Part shown: positions 32,943-44,500 of the stretch, in pieces
How the letters are laid out: each line of letters begins with the position of its first letter
Position numbering within the stretch: position 1 is the stretch's first letter
Source of the DNA: Sweltsa coloradensis
Lineage: Eukaryota; Arthropoda; Insecta; Plecoptera; Chloroperlidae
DNA length: 64,000 nucleotides
Direction: 5' to 3'
Assembly (NCBI GenBank): GCA_024449915.1
Contig: JAMZAV010010663.1
Span: 20,001 to 84,000 of the forward strand
The notes under the pieces: generated by a model
What the model was told of the DNA's origin: nothing
Database searches by the model: none
Seen by the model: only the letters and a program-made list of their open reading frames with translations
Program-made: the position numbers and the translations under genes

Positions 32943-33018
32943 TCCAGAGGCGGCTCAGCTGATTCCACCCAATTTCAATCCTGATATCTTGCCACGGGTT
33001 GCAAATGTCACCCAGTAA
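32943..33018 (+). pseudogene. Gypsy-2 integrase C-terminal tail, beyond the nested element
   Basis: Starts with the second TCCA copy. The frame left at 20372 stays open here to TAA at 33016-33018. It is Pro- and Asn-rich and comparable in position to the Pro-rich tail of Gypsy-1. Confidence 0.7.
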
Positions 33019-33331
33019 TGGTAATGCTCATGCTTTCAAGCTCACAGGTACTTTCACCTGGTAAAGCTGTTCCCTACTGGTAAAAAAATAATAATCAAAC
33101 CGGATGGGCGCCATTATCAACGCACCTTCTCGATTTAATGATTATGTTGTTAGATTTAGTGATCACTATTTGCAATACTGTACATGTTAATAAGTGTACA
33201 TTAAGTATTAAAGAACATTATGTATCCTCTCCTTATGGTTCCTCAAACATGTGTATTGTCTTATTAATTATTGTAACTAGGAAATTTGGTTGTATTTTTT
33301 CCAACTCCCTTGTTTTCAGTATTGAACTTTT

Positions 33332-33346
33332 AAAATAAAAGGGAGA
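33332..33346 (+). promoter_or_regulatory. Gypsy-2 polypurine tract
   Basis: AAAATAAAAGGGAGA directly before the 3' LTR. Confidence 0.8.
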
Positions 33347-33595
33347 TGTGATGTTTTGTTATGACACAACAGCTGACTGGTCACCGCTGCATGATGTGGA
33401 TGCAGACAGCCAAATAGAAGGCTGTGTTTGGTCATGTGACCTAGGCCTGGTGACTTCCGTTTCCTGTTGGTTGTAAGCCATGACATAGAGGTTTCACTTA
33501 TGTATCGTATTACCTGTTTCTATTAATTAAAGAACCCAATCTAAGTTCAACAACGTGTTATTAATGTAACTAATAACAACCCTAATATCATCTCA
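33347..33595 (+). repeat. Gypsy-2 3' LTR
   Basis: Differs from the 5' LTR by one substitution and one single-base deletion; followed by the GTAGG duplication at 33596-33600. Confidence 0.93.
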
Positions 33596-33607
33596 GTAGG
33601 TGCGGGT

Positions 33608-34000
33608 GTGTGTGTAACGCCTGAATCTTTTTACTGGAGATACAATAGAGTCACTAGCGACCGAGGCTATTCGGCACCAAATCGACATGTAGATCGCAGC
33701 ACTGGCGGCGCGCTACGTCACAACATGGCTGGCGTAATTGTGATTTCGGGCTGGAGCGTATATGGCGCTAACGTGTGTAACGCGCCGGTTATGACAATTC
33801 GGGGATTATTTCCGATCTGTTCACTAACATTTACCTTTCTCGCACACGCATTAAATAAGATGTATATTTTCATCTACGGTTTGCATTTGTTACGCTCTTA
33901 TACAACCACAAGTAGGCGTAATTGCGTAGGAAGGCCAACTATAGCCAAAATTGAACCTTCCTATTCCTATATTTCTGAATGGGATAGGGATGAAATGTAA
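33608..34000 (+). other. Unrecognised open frame near a CRE-like site
   Basis: A 130-codon open stretch. An internal ATG at 33725 sits in good context just after TACGTCAC (33714-33721), in the only GC-rich patch of the area. The 5' half has no known motif and the 3' half becomes AT-rich. It could be the first exon of a host gene, since before the Gypsy-2 insertion it lay next to 15997-16205. No further exon was found. Confidence 0.2.
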
Positions 34001-35016
34001 AATATTATATTATAATATCATCATAAAAGTTGGGTATATTATTATGTTTGAGCGTAAGAATATCCAGAAAATAATTCATAAGCAGATTATTATTTATTAT
34101 TTAATTACTACTATAAGTATAAAGTTGCCCGCCGAAATTGGTATTGGTCCAAGGAATTATTACCAAATTTGAATTAAGAATGTTAAGTTTTTGAAGTGAA
34201 ACGAGTCTGTTTGTTGTATCAACAAATATTTTGCAACAAATTGATATAACACTGAACAGCTGAAGTGCAAGGTGCAATTATATTTAACGTTTTCCCGCGA
34301 TAATGTAATAACAATAAATAGTACAACTTGTATTATTTTCATCATATTCCATGAAAATGTCAATAAATTAGGCCTACAACTATGCTAAAATCCGGGTGTT
34401 GTCAATTTGTAATCATCGACAAAGTGTGCTTTATTCAGAACATGACGAAACTTCTAAAAATACTTGGCTGCAGAAATTGGTATTTTTTATGAAAAATGTT
34501 AATTGAAAACGATTTTTCCGAATTTATTACTACCCCATAGGCCTCCCTTTTTTTGTTGTTGATAAAAACGCACTACAGTGTAGTAATTTGAGGTATAGCC
34601 CATCCACATACGAAACAAATTGAATGTAGCCTATGTGTATGTAGGCCGTATGTGTAACAATTGGGAATGGTGTGATAGCCTATTGCATAAGCATGAAAAA
34701 AAATTATTGTCTGAAATTGTAAAACGCGATTTAATATGAGTGTCGGTGACGGGTAAAAAACAATAAGTATAATTATTAAAAATGAACATAAATAAATAAT
34801 AACTCTATCAAACACAACGGGAAAACTCAGTGGGTGACACCACACTGTCATCTGACTATATTATGTTTTCGGACTTTACCCCTGGACTTAAGGTTGCACA
34901 GGAGTAGCTATAATATCGGCGCGATGCAGTGTCCCCGCATTTCGTTGGAACTGGGTCCACAATTGTCATATCGGCATGATTTTTTTTTTACTCTATTCAT
35001 GATTGAATTTACTAGA
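34001..35016. other. No feature seen
   Basis: AT-rich; no gene or repeat recognised. Confidence 0.4.
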
Positions 35017-35165
35017 ACTTGTGTGATGTAGATTTTCCCAAATTTGCATGTAATATGGTCTTATAAAAAATTGCGAATTTGGACTTTTTTTTGGAAAATT
35101 TACCTTCACTTTAGAGCTTTATAAAAAATTACAAAAAGATCATGGAAAAAGTACATCACACAAGT
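35017..35165. repeat. 149-bp element with 14-bp perfect inverted ends
   Basis: ACTTGTGTGATGTA at 35017-35030 and its exact reverse complement at 35152-35165. Two TTATAAAAAATT copies lie inside. Size and shape fit a very small MITE. Confidence 0.55.
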
Positions 35166-35754
35166 CCTAATTTCAGCATTTATCTTTAAAATAAAAAAAA
35201 ATCATCAAAATCGTATGTGTATTTACACCCTAAACTACTGAAATACGAATGCATGTTTTGCAGCTTTTTTAGGCCTTTTTGGCCCCCAGCAAGTGGCGCA
35301 CTCTGGCGATACGAGTTTTTGAGTGACAGAGAAATTATTTATGTTCGAAAAAACAATTTGATTGGCCACGAGTGAAACTTTTTAACAAATGCAGAACACC
35401 ACAAAATGAAAAGGGCCCTAATACGTGTTTTGTTAGAGTACACGGAAACAGTAAGACATTTTTAGTTATGGGGTGCAAGATTTTGCTTCAATCAACAGGT
35501 TAATATTAATTTGGTTAAGATGAGCCCATGAGAACAAGTACATATCAAATCATAATAGAGGTATATGTATATATCTTAAATGGAAAGCAATACAAAAATA
35601 TGGTAGTATGATTTTAAATGGCCACCTGTTTATAATTGGATCACGCTGCACGCATGTGAAAATAAAGTTACCTTTAAAAATGTAACGCATCTTTGTGAAT
35701 ATGGTACTAAACAAATTATAAAGATTCAAAGATTCGAATTGAAAATGCCTTGTT

Positions 35755-35830
35755 TTGGCTCGAACCCGGGATCATTTGGTTCTTTGGTTGCGCGTTTCTT
35801 TATTAGTCAGTTGGATTAGCCCGTAACAAG
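35755..35830 (-). repeat. tRNA-like SINE head
   Basis: Minus strand: A-box-like GGGCTAATCCAACTGACT, then B-box-like GATCCCGGGTTCGAGCC. The spacing is tRNA-like; the stems are incomplete. Confidence 0.5.
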
Positions 35831-35984
35831 AAACTCGTTTTGTTGTGCGCATACCCATTTGCAATCTAAAATGCAAATAATTTTTCCGTGGTGGATTAAT
35901 GTGTAGCGTTTATTTGTAACAAGGATTGTTTTAATCTGTTTGAAATTCCCGATTTTTAGCCTTTGGGATAACGGAACATTTTGG

Positions 35985-36065
35985 GTAGAAATGTATCAAC
36001 CGAGGATAGAACCCCAGTCTTCCGCTGTCTGGGCTGATCTCCAAACAACTGAGATTTGGAGACGG
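35985..36065 (-). repeat. tRNA-like SINE head
   Basis: Minus strand: TCTCAGTTGTTTGGAGA, then B-box-like GGGGTTCTATCCTC. The middle (CCCAGACAGC) resembles the element at 27808 (CCCGGACAGC). Confidence 0.5.
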
Positions 36066-36493
36066 CGTCTTTAATTCGGTCACTTAGTACTTCTATTTTA
36101 TTATTGGGGGTTTTATAACGTTGTATAATTATAGAAAAACATGAAAACAGTGTGGGACTGTGGGCATACACCCAGAAATAATCAACTTTCCACATCCCGC
36201 TAGAAATAAAATCCATACACTGTACAAGCAATATTAGCTTTGGGGCTTATCCACTGTCCACATTACTATTTGAGTCGTTCTAGAAAAGCAAGGCGCGCTG
36301 CGTATTTAAAAAACACACAGATAAACGCACTAAATCCTAATATTTTTCCCCCGTCCCCTCGTTTACTGCCAGCAAGTCTGATGAAAGACATTCTAAAGGG
36401 CCGTGCATCGCGCGTTTTTAATCACTCCTGAGTCCCGACGATGTGTGTAAATGACAAATCTTTGCTTACATTTTTACGTATTTTTTTGTCACT

Positions 36494-37380
36494 CACTAAT
36501 TATTATGTGTTTTATAATGTTTATTGTGTCATGTAATTATACATAACAAATTCTGTAACAATAACCATATTAAGAACAACAAACTCTGTCCGTTCTGTAG
36601 TTTTGCACACATCATTTGAATATATATTATTTTTAGCCTAGATTATACAAAAACAGACAAAGACAGGTAAATTTTTTGGAGCATATGAAAAATTTAAAAT
36701 AAACTTTGTTTACTGCTCTCTTGAACTCATTGAAATGGTGTTCCACTGCCTACGTCATGCAGTGGGGGGTTTGTGCATTGCAGGGCGTTGATTATGAACT
36801 GTACAGAATTTCATGTTCGAGCCCTCATCACGTAATGTATATGAGAGCAAAACTTTAGGCTTTTACCACATTGACCGTGTGAGGGGCCGCATATGGTGTT
36901 TTTAACTTTTTGAAATAGTTACACATTATGGTCACACTAATTATTATGTGTTTTTTTTATAATGTTAATTGTGTCATGTAATTATACATAACAAATTCTG
37001 TAACAATAACCATATTAAGAACAACAAACTCTGTCCGTTCTGTAGTTTTGCACACATCATTTGAATATATATTATATTTAGCCTAGATTATACAAGAAAC
37101 AGACAAAGACAGGTAAATTTTTTTGGAGCCATGAAAAATTTAAAATACACTTTGTTTACTGCTCTCTTGAACTCATTGAAAGGTGTTCCACTGCACTACG
37201 TCATGCAGGGGCGGGTTGTGCATTGCAGGGCGTTGATTATGAACTATACAGAATTTCATTGTTCGAGCCCTCATCACGAAATGTATATGAGAGCAAACTT
37301 TAGGCTTTTACCACATTGACCGTGTGAGTGGCCGCATATGGGTGTTTTTAACTTTTTGAAATAGTTACACATTATTGTCA
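36494..37380. repeat. Tandem duplication, period 441 bp
   Basis: 36494-36934 is repeated at 36935-37380 with more than 90% identity, mostly single-base length differences. No gene in the unit. Confidence 0.85.
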
Positions 37381-38735
37381 TTCTTCAAAGTAGTCCATTC
37401 AGATAATATTAATGCAAATCTCCAAACAAAAAAACACATTAGAGAAACAATTCCGAAACAGAAAATATTTCCTCACCAATTTGAGTAAATAACGTTTTTA
37501 CTTGGAATCGGTTCTAGGCCTATTACGCATGGATATCTAGAATAAGGTATTCCGCATCCGGAGGACGGTGCAGCATTTTAGACAAGTTTAGTATGTGGTT
37601 GATTGCGACAATCATGCTTGGTTGACCAAAAATGCAGTGTTTATTTTTACATAGCAATTATAGTTAACCTAGAACACGTAAAATTTTTGGTAAAATGTTA
37701 ATTTTATTGTATGCATTCACTAAACGATTTTGAATCTTTAAACTTGATAATTGATATATTTCAAGGGGAAAGAACGTGTATAGGCTATCACAAAACGTAC
37801 ACACTTGTACTCCTATCTACAAAACAATACAATCTAGAGCATTGTGATCTCAAAGAAGAGCCAAGCTTCTGATTATTCTACTTGTGCTCAATATAAAAAC
37901 ATAACTTCACTTTTTCCCGTTACTTCATCGTTGCACACTTAGTCCAAATGTTCATTGCAACAATTGTTTTAATTGCGTGCAAATTCATAATGCCGAGCTA
38001 TATGCAACGATGCGGTCACGGGGCAAAGTGAAATTTTTGTATTTATAGTGTGGAAGTGAGATTTACAGATTATAATGATTAATGAATAACGAAGAAGCGA
38101 TTAAAATAAAGCAACACCCTCCTAACATTTAGTTTTCATAACGCATAAAATGGAGCTTCAATAAATAATCTATAATTTGTTATTATAAACTATATTTTAT
38201 AGCATTATTTTTTACATACATTGTAGAAGATTGTTTTTTAGTTTCTATAGTTACAAAAAAACAACGGTCATATCGGTCATTACAAGTTTTCTGCATACTG
38301 ACCCCCACCAATTTCCATATGTATAACTTTGCATTGTTTAGTTTTGTTTACGCCCGAACAAACCCGTGGGGTGGCTTGTTCTTAGTTTTCGATTCATTTG
38401 ATTCATTGTTGTAGTCGTCGATTGTTGCTATTACATTAGCCTAAATATTCTCGCAAATGATGTCCCTTTTTTTTTCCCTGTGTCCATATCTACTGTTTGT
38501 GTCGACTGTCGGCCCGTCGGGACATGTGTTTTATTTATGACCATTACTATGACTCAGCGGTCAACGGTTCGCGTTGCATGCGCAGTGCAACGCGAGAGAA
38601 TACATCAAGACATCGCGAATGGATCACCAATTTTCGCGGTGTGGGGCAGGGGGGGTACCCACTCCATGACCTGCTCAATGGAAGTGCGTAACGTGTCAAG
38701 CGAAGTGGAGAAAAAGTTTGGCTGTTATTTTTTTC
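37381..38735. other. No gene recognised
   Basis: AT-rich. A short GC-rich patch at 38495-38660 has an AP-1-like ATGACTCAG and a GCATGCGCAG site, which could be promoter elements, but no coding exon can be attached. Confidence 0.3.
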
Positions 38736-38795
38736 ATGTGTTTGTTTGTTTATTTGTTGGTTTGTTTGTTTGTTTGTTTACTTGCTTGCTTTTAC
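38736..38795. repeat. (TTTG)n microsatellite
   Basis: Imperfect TTTG/CTTG repeats; keeps overlapping frames open and Phe/Cys/Leu-rich. Confidence 0.85.
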
Positions 38796-40372
38796 CAGTC
38801 GTACTCCGATCGTAATGAATCGGTGGTGAATCCCCAGCGGGGGCAATTTTACGATTGTAAATGTATCTCTATTTGTTTGGAAATTATTAGGGTTCGGGCA
38901 TAGTACGAGTTCCCTAGAATATAGATTATTATATATTATAGATAGTATTTCACCTATGTTTCTCATTACCAAAGTGCAAGAATGTAAATAAAAAACTTTC
39001 CAACGATAGCCCCACCTAATTGCAAAGAATTAGCCTTAAAATTAATTTCGGGACATAAGTCCACGAGTAATTTTTTGAAATGCGATTTTTTGAAGTGGTT
39101 ATTATGTGTCTACAAAAATGACTGGATGAATTAATTTTTTTGCTTAAACCTAGATGATTTGAAGAATATAATATTTAAGCCCCCCTGGATATGCCACTGG
39201 CTTAAATTAATCAGGAGGTGGATTTGCATATTTATCCAATGAATGATTGCCAAAATTAAATTGGGTAAATAATATATAAAATGGTAAATTCCGTTACTAA
39301 CGCAATAAACATCCACAATTGAATGATACAATTAATACTTACAAAGCAATTTATACATACAACACTTTGTTCAATGCGTAACCACCTATCTCATAGGTAT
39401 TTCATCAACGTATTTACATTATATGCCGGTACGGCGGTACTGGTACCGGGTACCTATTACGGATGGGTTTGAATCCACTACATTTTTTGTCAGGAAAATT
39501 TTATAAATCTTTCTTCATTCACAGCAAACAATAATTCCATATTGATATTTCCTGATAATGTACTGATCAGCTTTTACCTTTGATATAATATATGGTCTGA
39601 ACAAAATACGGTTTGATGTTAATTAACTCAGCCACCCTACTCTCCAAGAACTATCATCTTGTTCTAACTCGTTCGACGGGGTGAAACCCGATGAGCCGAG
39701 TAGCAGTGTGAACGATCTGGCGCTACGCTGGCTGACTGAGAAACCCCGCTTTCAGAGCTTCTGCAGTACATTGTGTAGTCACAGCCACACGAGGCAACTG
39801 CGACTGTGTATTGGACGCTCATTTTTTGAATATTTTGAGTGGACACTTGTAAAGTCCACCTCCAGGGCCTCTTTTTAGCTTCTCCTTCCACCAACGTAGG
39901 CCACTATACCGAGGTCCTGTCCCTACTTAAAAGTAAGAATAATGTTTTTATTTAAGAGTAGGCCCTACCGAAATTTAAATTGAGATCACGATAATTTAAA
40001 AGTTGTTGTTTAAGTGTAAAGAGTTGTATTTTAAAAGAGAAATGTAGGCCAATGCTTATAACCATTCGAGACATAACCCTTGCGTCAGGTGTCCACTTAA
40101 TGGTGCACTTACAGGCCCCATTCTTTCATTTAAAAATTGTTTTCTTGTGATAACCATAGCACAAATATGTCTTTATTTTATTTCTAACGTTCAACATCCG
40201 TAAACAAAACGTATCACGCCGAAAACTCAACTTTTTGGTTACATCTACACGTTCTTCCACGTTATTTGCCGCTGTGTCTACCTGAGTGATCACTACTGCT
40301 AGGGTTCTACGTTCCGCCAACAGGGCCGCGCTAGTGTGCTTTTTGGTGCCGAATAAAAGACCGACGAGAGGG
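38796..40372. other. No gene recognised
   Basis: AT-rich, with a moderately GC-rich patch at 39670-39900 that is open on both strands but without motif. Confidence 0.35.
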
Positions 40373-40430
40373 TAGGTAGCTAAAGTCTATCCATCCTTGA
40401 GGTACAAAGTGATCATCGGCGGACGAGACC
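40373..40430 (+). repeat. Dispersed 57-bp repeat, left copy
   Basis: TAAAGTCTAT, GTACAAAGTGA and ATCGGCGGACG recur in inverted orientation at 53168-53225. The two copies face each other across the split SINE and the hAT-like element. Confidence 0.65.
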
Positions 40431-40715
40431 GGGATCGGTCGTCCCGTCTATTGTCTGCATTTTTCCCTTTCCACCTTTTTTGGCGTGGCCGAATTTGGGA
40501 GCAAACATGGGTTTGTTTCTACCTGCCTTCGCCCATTTCAAATCTATTGTGATGAAAATAATTTTTTCAGCAAAATATTTTTTTTATTATTGCAAATATT
40601 TCATAACGTGGTTCAAATGTGTAGCTTGAGTTATGAAATGTGTTTTTTTTCCCTAGTGTCTACGATCAAAACTGACTGAAATACATAAATATTATTATAA
40701 ATAAATAAATAAAGT

Positions 40716-40909
40716 TTATTTAGAGTCTACCCACTCAGTTATATAACTGATTTTCAGTGGGGGACTTTAAATCAAAGCGACCAAGCCAACCCTGTAGGCC
40801 CCAACGCAATCGACGAGTGAGCGATAACCAACCAAAGATCGATATTGTTAATAGGAAATATAGCAATCAGTGGTATGGACAGTGCGAACACCCGCGGATC
40901 TACGCCAGA
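40716..40909 (-). repeat. SINE family S, copy 2, right part displaced
   Basis: Carries the 3' half of the SINE (minus strand), with an ATAA-rich tail before it. It breaks at ACGCCAGA. The rest of the same copy resumes at about 52730, after an 11.8-kb insertion. Confidence 0.8.
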
Positions 40910-41214
40910 CAGGCGCGTAGGAAGGGGGGGGGAATGGGGGGAGTTTCCCCCCACTTTTTACCGTGACCCCCCCCCCACTTCAGAATCTTAGAAATTCAGT
41001 CTCGCCGTAAATACGCACGGGAACAAATTCTAAATAACGAATTTTCAATTTTGAATAGGGAACTGTCCTTGGTTTCAAATATATCTTACACGTAATTAGT
41101 AATTTGTAATATTCAATTTAATAAACATCGCAATTAAAATAAACTATAAAAAATGAAATCTGTGGATTCTATGCATGTTCAAAGTTCCTCGGTTTTGACT
41201 TCCCGCGCAAAGAT

Positions 41215-41519
41215 TTCAGTACGCGCTCTGATTGGTTGTGACGTCATCGTGCGGTGAGGCCGACTGCGGACTGAGCGTTGTCACAACAGTGCGTGTTTAC
41301 CATCGGTGTTTACGTCTGTCAGTGTCTGACGTTCTTCACAAGATGACTAAAAAGGGGTTTGAGAAAGCCGACTCCTTAAAATATCTACTTCATGTTAATA
41401 CAGTTTTGGTGACTACATATACTCCTTACGGCCCTAGGGACAGGCGTTGGTGTAGGCCTACATTCTTTATTCAAGTATCACAGTACAAGGGCCTGGCTAG
41501 GGCATATATGCCTACATAG
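41215..41519 (+). promoter_or_regulatory. Promoter-like block with CRE and a possible first exon
   Basis: An inverted CCAAT box (GATTGGTT) and a perfect CRE (TGACGTCA, 41239-41246) lie about 100 bp before an ATG at 41343 that opens a 58-codon frame (MTKKGFEKADSLKYLL...). This may be the 5' end of the hAT-like element's gene. The protein start is not recognised. Confidence 0.3.
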
Positions 41520-44500
41520 GTTATATCTCAGTCACCAATCAATAAATACACTGTAATGATTTACAATTTTAATTAGTAGATCAGGTCGGAAACCGTGTTC
41601 CACCTTTCTTTTTCTAATAGTCAGACTTCGTTCTTTTGTGCTGTGCATGTATTTTCGGCACTTCTGTTGTTAGTATGGACCAGTTTTTTAACACTGTTTT
41701 TCTTCAATAAACACAATGAAAAACAACTTCAAATGATAAATAAATAAAAATAACTAATTATTAACGATTTATTAACAATAATCACTCTGAAAATATACAA
41801 TTATTGAATGAGCGAAGCAAAGACTTCAATTTCACTTTGTGTTTTTTTTTTCTCTTACGTTACCCCAAGAAAAATATCACGGGTGTTTTGTTTTTGTTAG
41901 TTTTTTGTCTGTTTGTTCGCTCTCTACCGAGCAATCGGCATATGCGATCTTGATGAAAATTGGAGGGGACCTTCAAAATCTCTGAACTTAGACCTGCCAC
42001 GTTTTTTTAGGTATAATCGATCAAATATTTCTTATGGTTATCGTACTTTTACGATTACGTGATATTGGTAAACGGCTACTCCGATATTGATAAAACTTTA
42101 TGGGAACGTTTAAAATCACTGAAATTGTGTGTGTTATAATTTTAGAGACATTTGAAAGAATATTTCTTATAGAAATCGTACTTTTACGATTTTTCCCCGG
42201 TTTTTAATACGGTATTTTCGTGATATTTGGGCCGATTCTGACCAAACGGGTGGGTCTACAACGTTCATATTTTACATTGACATAAAGATTATGGTGATGT
42301 AGTGCCTCTTGAAAGAAAAAGTGAAAAAAGTTGGTCAAAATTCATAGAAATAAAGGTTTTAATATAAACCTTTCACAGGTGTATAATTAAAGGGGCTAAA
42401 AACCCCAAAAATTATTTTTTACCACGTGATCTATAGCACAATACTACACTAAAATGACCGTTTAAAAAATTATATCTTGTAACTGTGATTTAACACGAAT
42501 TTTTTAATTTTTTTGATCCAGAAATTAGCAAAAATTGGTGTTTTGGGAAATTTCTTAAATCGGCTTTAACCTGCTTTTTTTTGGTCCACATAGATACTAG
42601 AGCATAGTTCCAATCTAAAATGCCCCTTTATAACATCGTGTCTTGAAACTGTGCCCAAATATACCCTCAAACACGCAAAAATATGCATTCCAAAATCACA
42701 CCCCAACTTGGTAATCGGCATATTTTGACCAAACTACTTGCCCAAATTACAAAACGAAATATAGAGAATTTACAGAAAAGGCTGTAGAGTACGTTAATAA
42801 TGGCCAATATTTTTTTGGATCAAAATCCTCCAAGGTCACGAGGCATAAAGATCGTCCCCATGTTATTTCTTATGGGAGATTTTTGCCGATGGGACCTAGC
42901 TCGAAAAATGTCATTTTTTGAAATTTTTTGGGAGGGCATGGTGGCCCCCAAATTTTTTTTTTCTGTTAATTGTAAATTATTATTAGTTACCTGAAAAAAT
43001 ATATTTTTTGGTTTTAAAGCGGAAAAATCCCCCTTTTAAAAAAAGTGGGCCCAATATCAAGAAACTATAGAATAAGTAAGAGATTCCACTTAAAACGTAA
43101 TCGTTGAAGAAATATTAAAAAAAAGCTCATCCTCACGCGACTGGAAAAAACGTTCGCGAAGCGGTCTAGTTACGTTTTTCTCTTACTAAAATCACTCGCA
43201 TATTTCAGGTTTTCGGGCCGCCTCATTTAAGCCTGCCTGCAAGTTGTTGTCGTACGGAAGTACCCTGACAAGAACATAATAAAAATAAAAAAATAGAATC
43301 ATCAGTTTTTGCGTTATAGTAATAAAAAAAATTTTCAAAAACCTTTAACGTCGCTATTTTAACGAAAATATTTTTCCGTTAAAAAGTCCTTTTATTTTTT
43401 TTTAAAATAGCGACTTTAAAGTTTTGTGGTGTAGTGGGTTTTCAGTGAAAACGGTTGGTACTGTCAACCCTTTTGTTTTTCATGAAAAATGCCCGTTTAG
43501 GCGTGTAGGCCTAGGCCGCGCACTCCTCCCCTATTTAGCTTCAATTATTAATAAAACATAATCAATGAACATGAAATCTATTTTTTTTAATGATATAAAT
43601 GAAAAATTTATAAAATATTAAAATTTTAGGTTGCTTTTGTTGTTTTTATTGAAAAAAACAGTGTTAAAAAACGGTGTAATTCTCCATATCATCTTGTAGC
43701 TAAAATAAAATGATGACCCTGTACAGTTTTTATTTTTTTTTTTTCACTTATTAGTTACGGCTTACAGGCCTTTGTCCCTTGCCTTTGGAGTAAATCCCAA
43801 GATAAAATTCCTACGTGTGTATTCCTAGGGCTAGGCCACTAAAATATAGGGGGTTGACTTTGTTTTGTTTCTGAAAAAAAAGAAATGCAAAATGAAGCTC
43901 ATATTTGTTACATTAACTGAAGAACAACTGTAAAAATTTTATAAACTTAGGCTATGTCAATTTTTACAGTAAAGTGATCTTCAAACAGTAAAGTTGATTC
44001 GGCAGACGGCGCGTGTTTGTTTACATCTCGCTTGCAGCTTTGAACCATGCGTTTTCTCCTTTTCGTTCTTTTTGGCACATTAATAAAATTTTTTGTTTGG
44101 TGTTTTAAAAGTAGTGTTTGTAAAAATTGGTACCATGCATATTTGTAAGAGGCTCTGTGATTTATACACGTTTTATCCGGATAATCTGATGATAAGGAGC
44201 GGGCTACAAAGACAACGCTGCAGTGGCAGAACTTCTGCTCCGCCGCCTCGGCAAACCTCGCGAGACGTAGCCCCCCTGAAATAGGTTGGTTTGGTTTGCT
44301 ACACAACTTACATTTTCATAGTGTAGGGCTAAAAAAAAGTCAAAAAAAACCCTTTTTTCGTATTAAGTAGTAAAAAGTGTACCCGTTGGTTTGACTTCGG
44401 GGTAGTGTAAAGTGTGAATTTTAACGAGCTCAAAAGGGGGTCGTTAGAGTGTAAGTGTAAATTTTTTAGGCGCAAAAATTGAAGAAAAACATTTTTAAAA

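Larger units (their letters stand above)
16211..33595 (+). mobile_element. Gypsy-2: Ty3/gypsy element split by a 12.6-kb DNA transposon
   Basis: LTRs of 250 and 249 bp (16211-16460 and 33347-33595) start TG and end CA, differ at two positions, and are flanked by the perfect 5-bp duplication GTAGG. Without the nested element (20373-32942) and its 4-bp duplication the element is about 4.8 kb, close to Gypsy-1. A primer-binding site follows the 5' LTR and a polypurine tract precedes the 3' LTR. Gag and integrase read well; 17.25-19.4 kb is nearly unreadable. This cannot be reconciled with LTRs about 99% identical unless the base sequence there is faulty. Confidence 0.92.

Noticed and set aside
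33608..34000. A host gene with a CRE promoter
   Set aside because: Only one weak open stretch and a single site; kept as a low-confidence open frame, not as a gene.
38480..38815. 111-codon frame with a hydrophobic C-terminus resembling a membrane segment
   Set aside because: The hydrophobic part is the (TTTG)n repeat, and no motif lies in the rest.
43947..44306. 119-codon basic minus frame as a THAP or zinc-finger protein
   Set aside because: The Cys and His residues do not have the spacing of any domain I could name.
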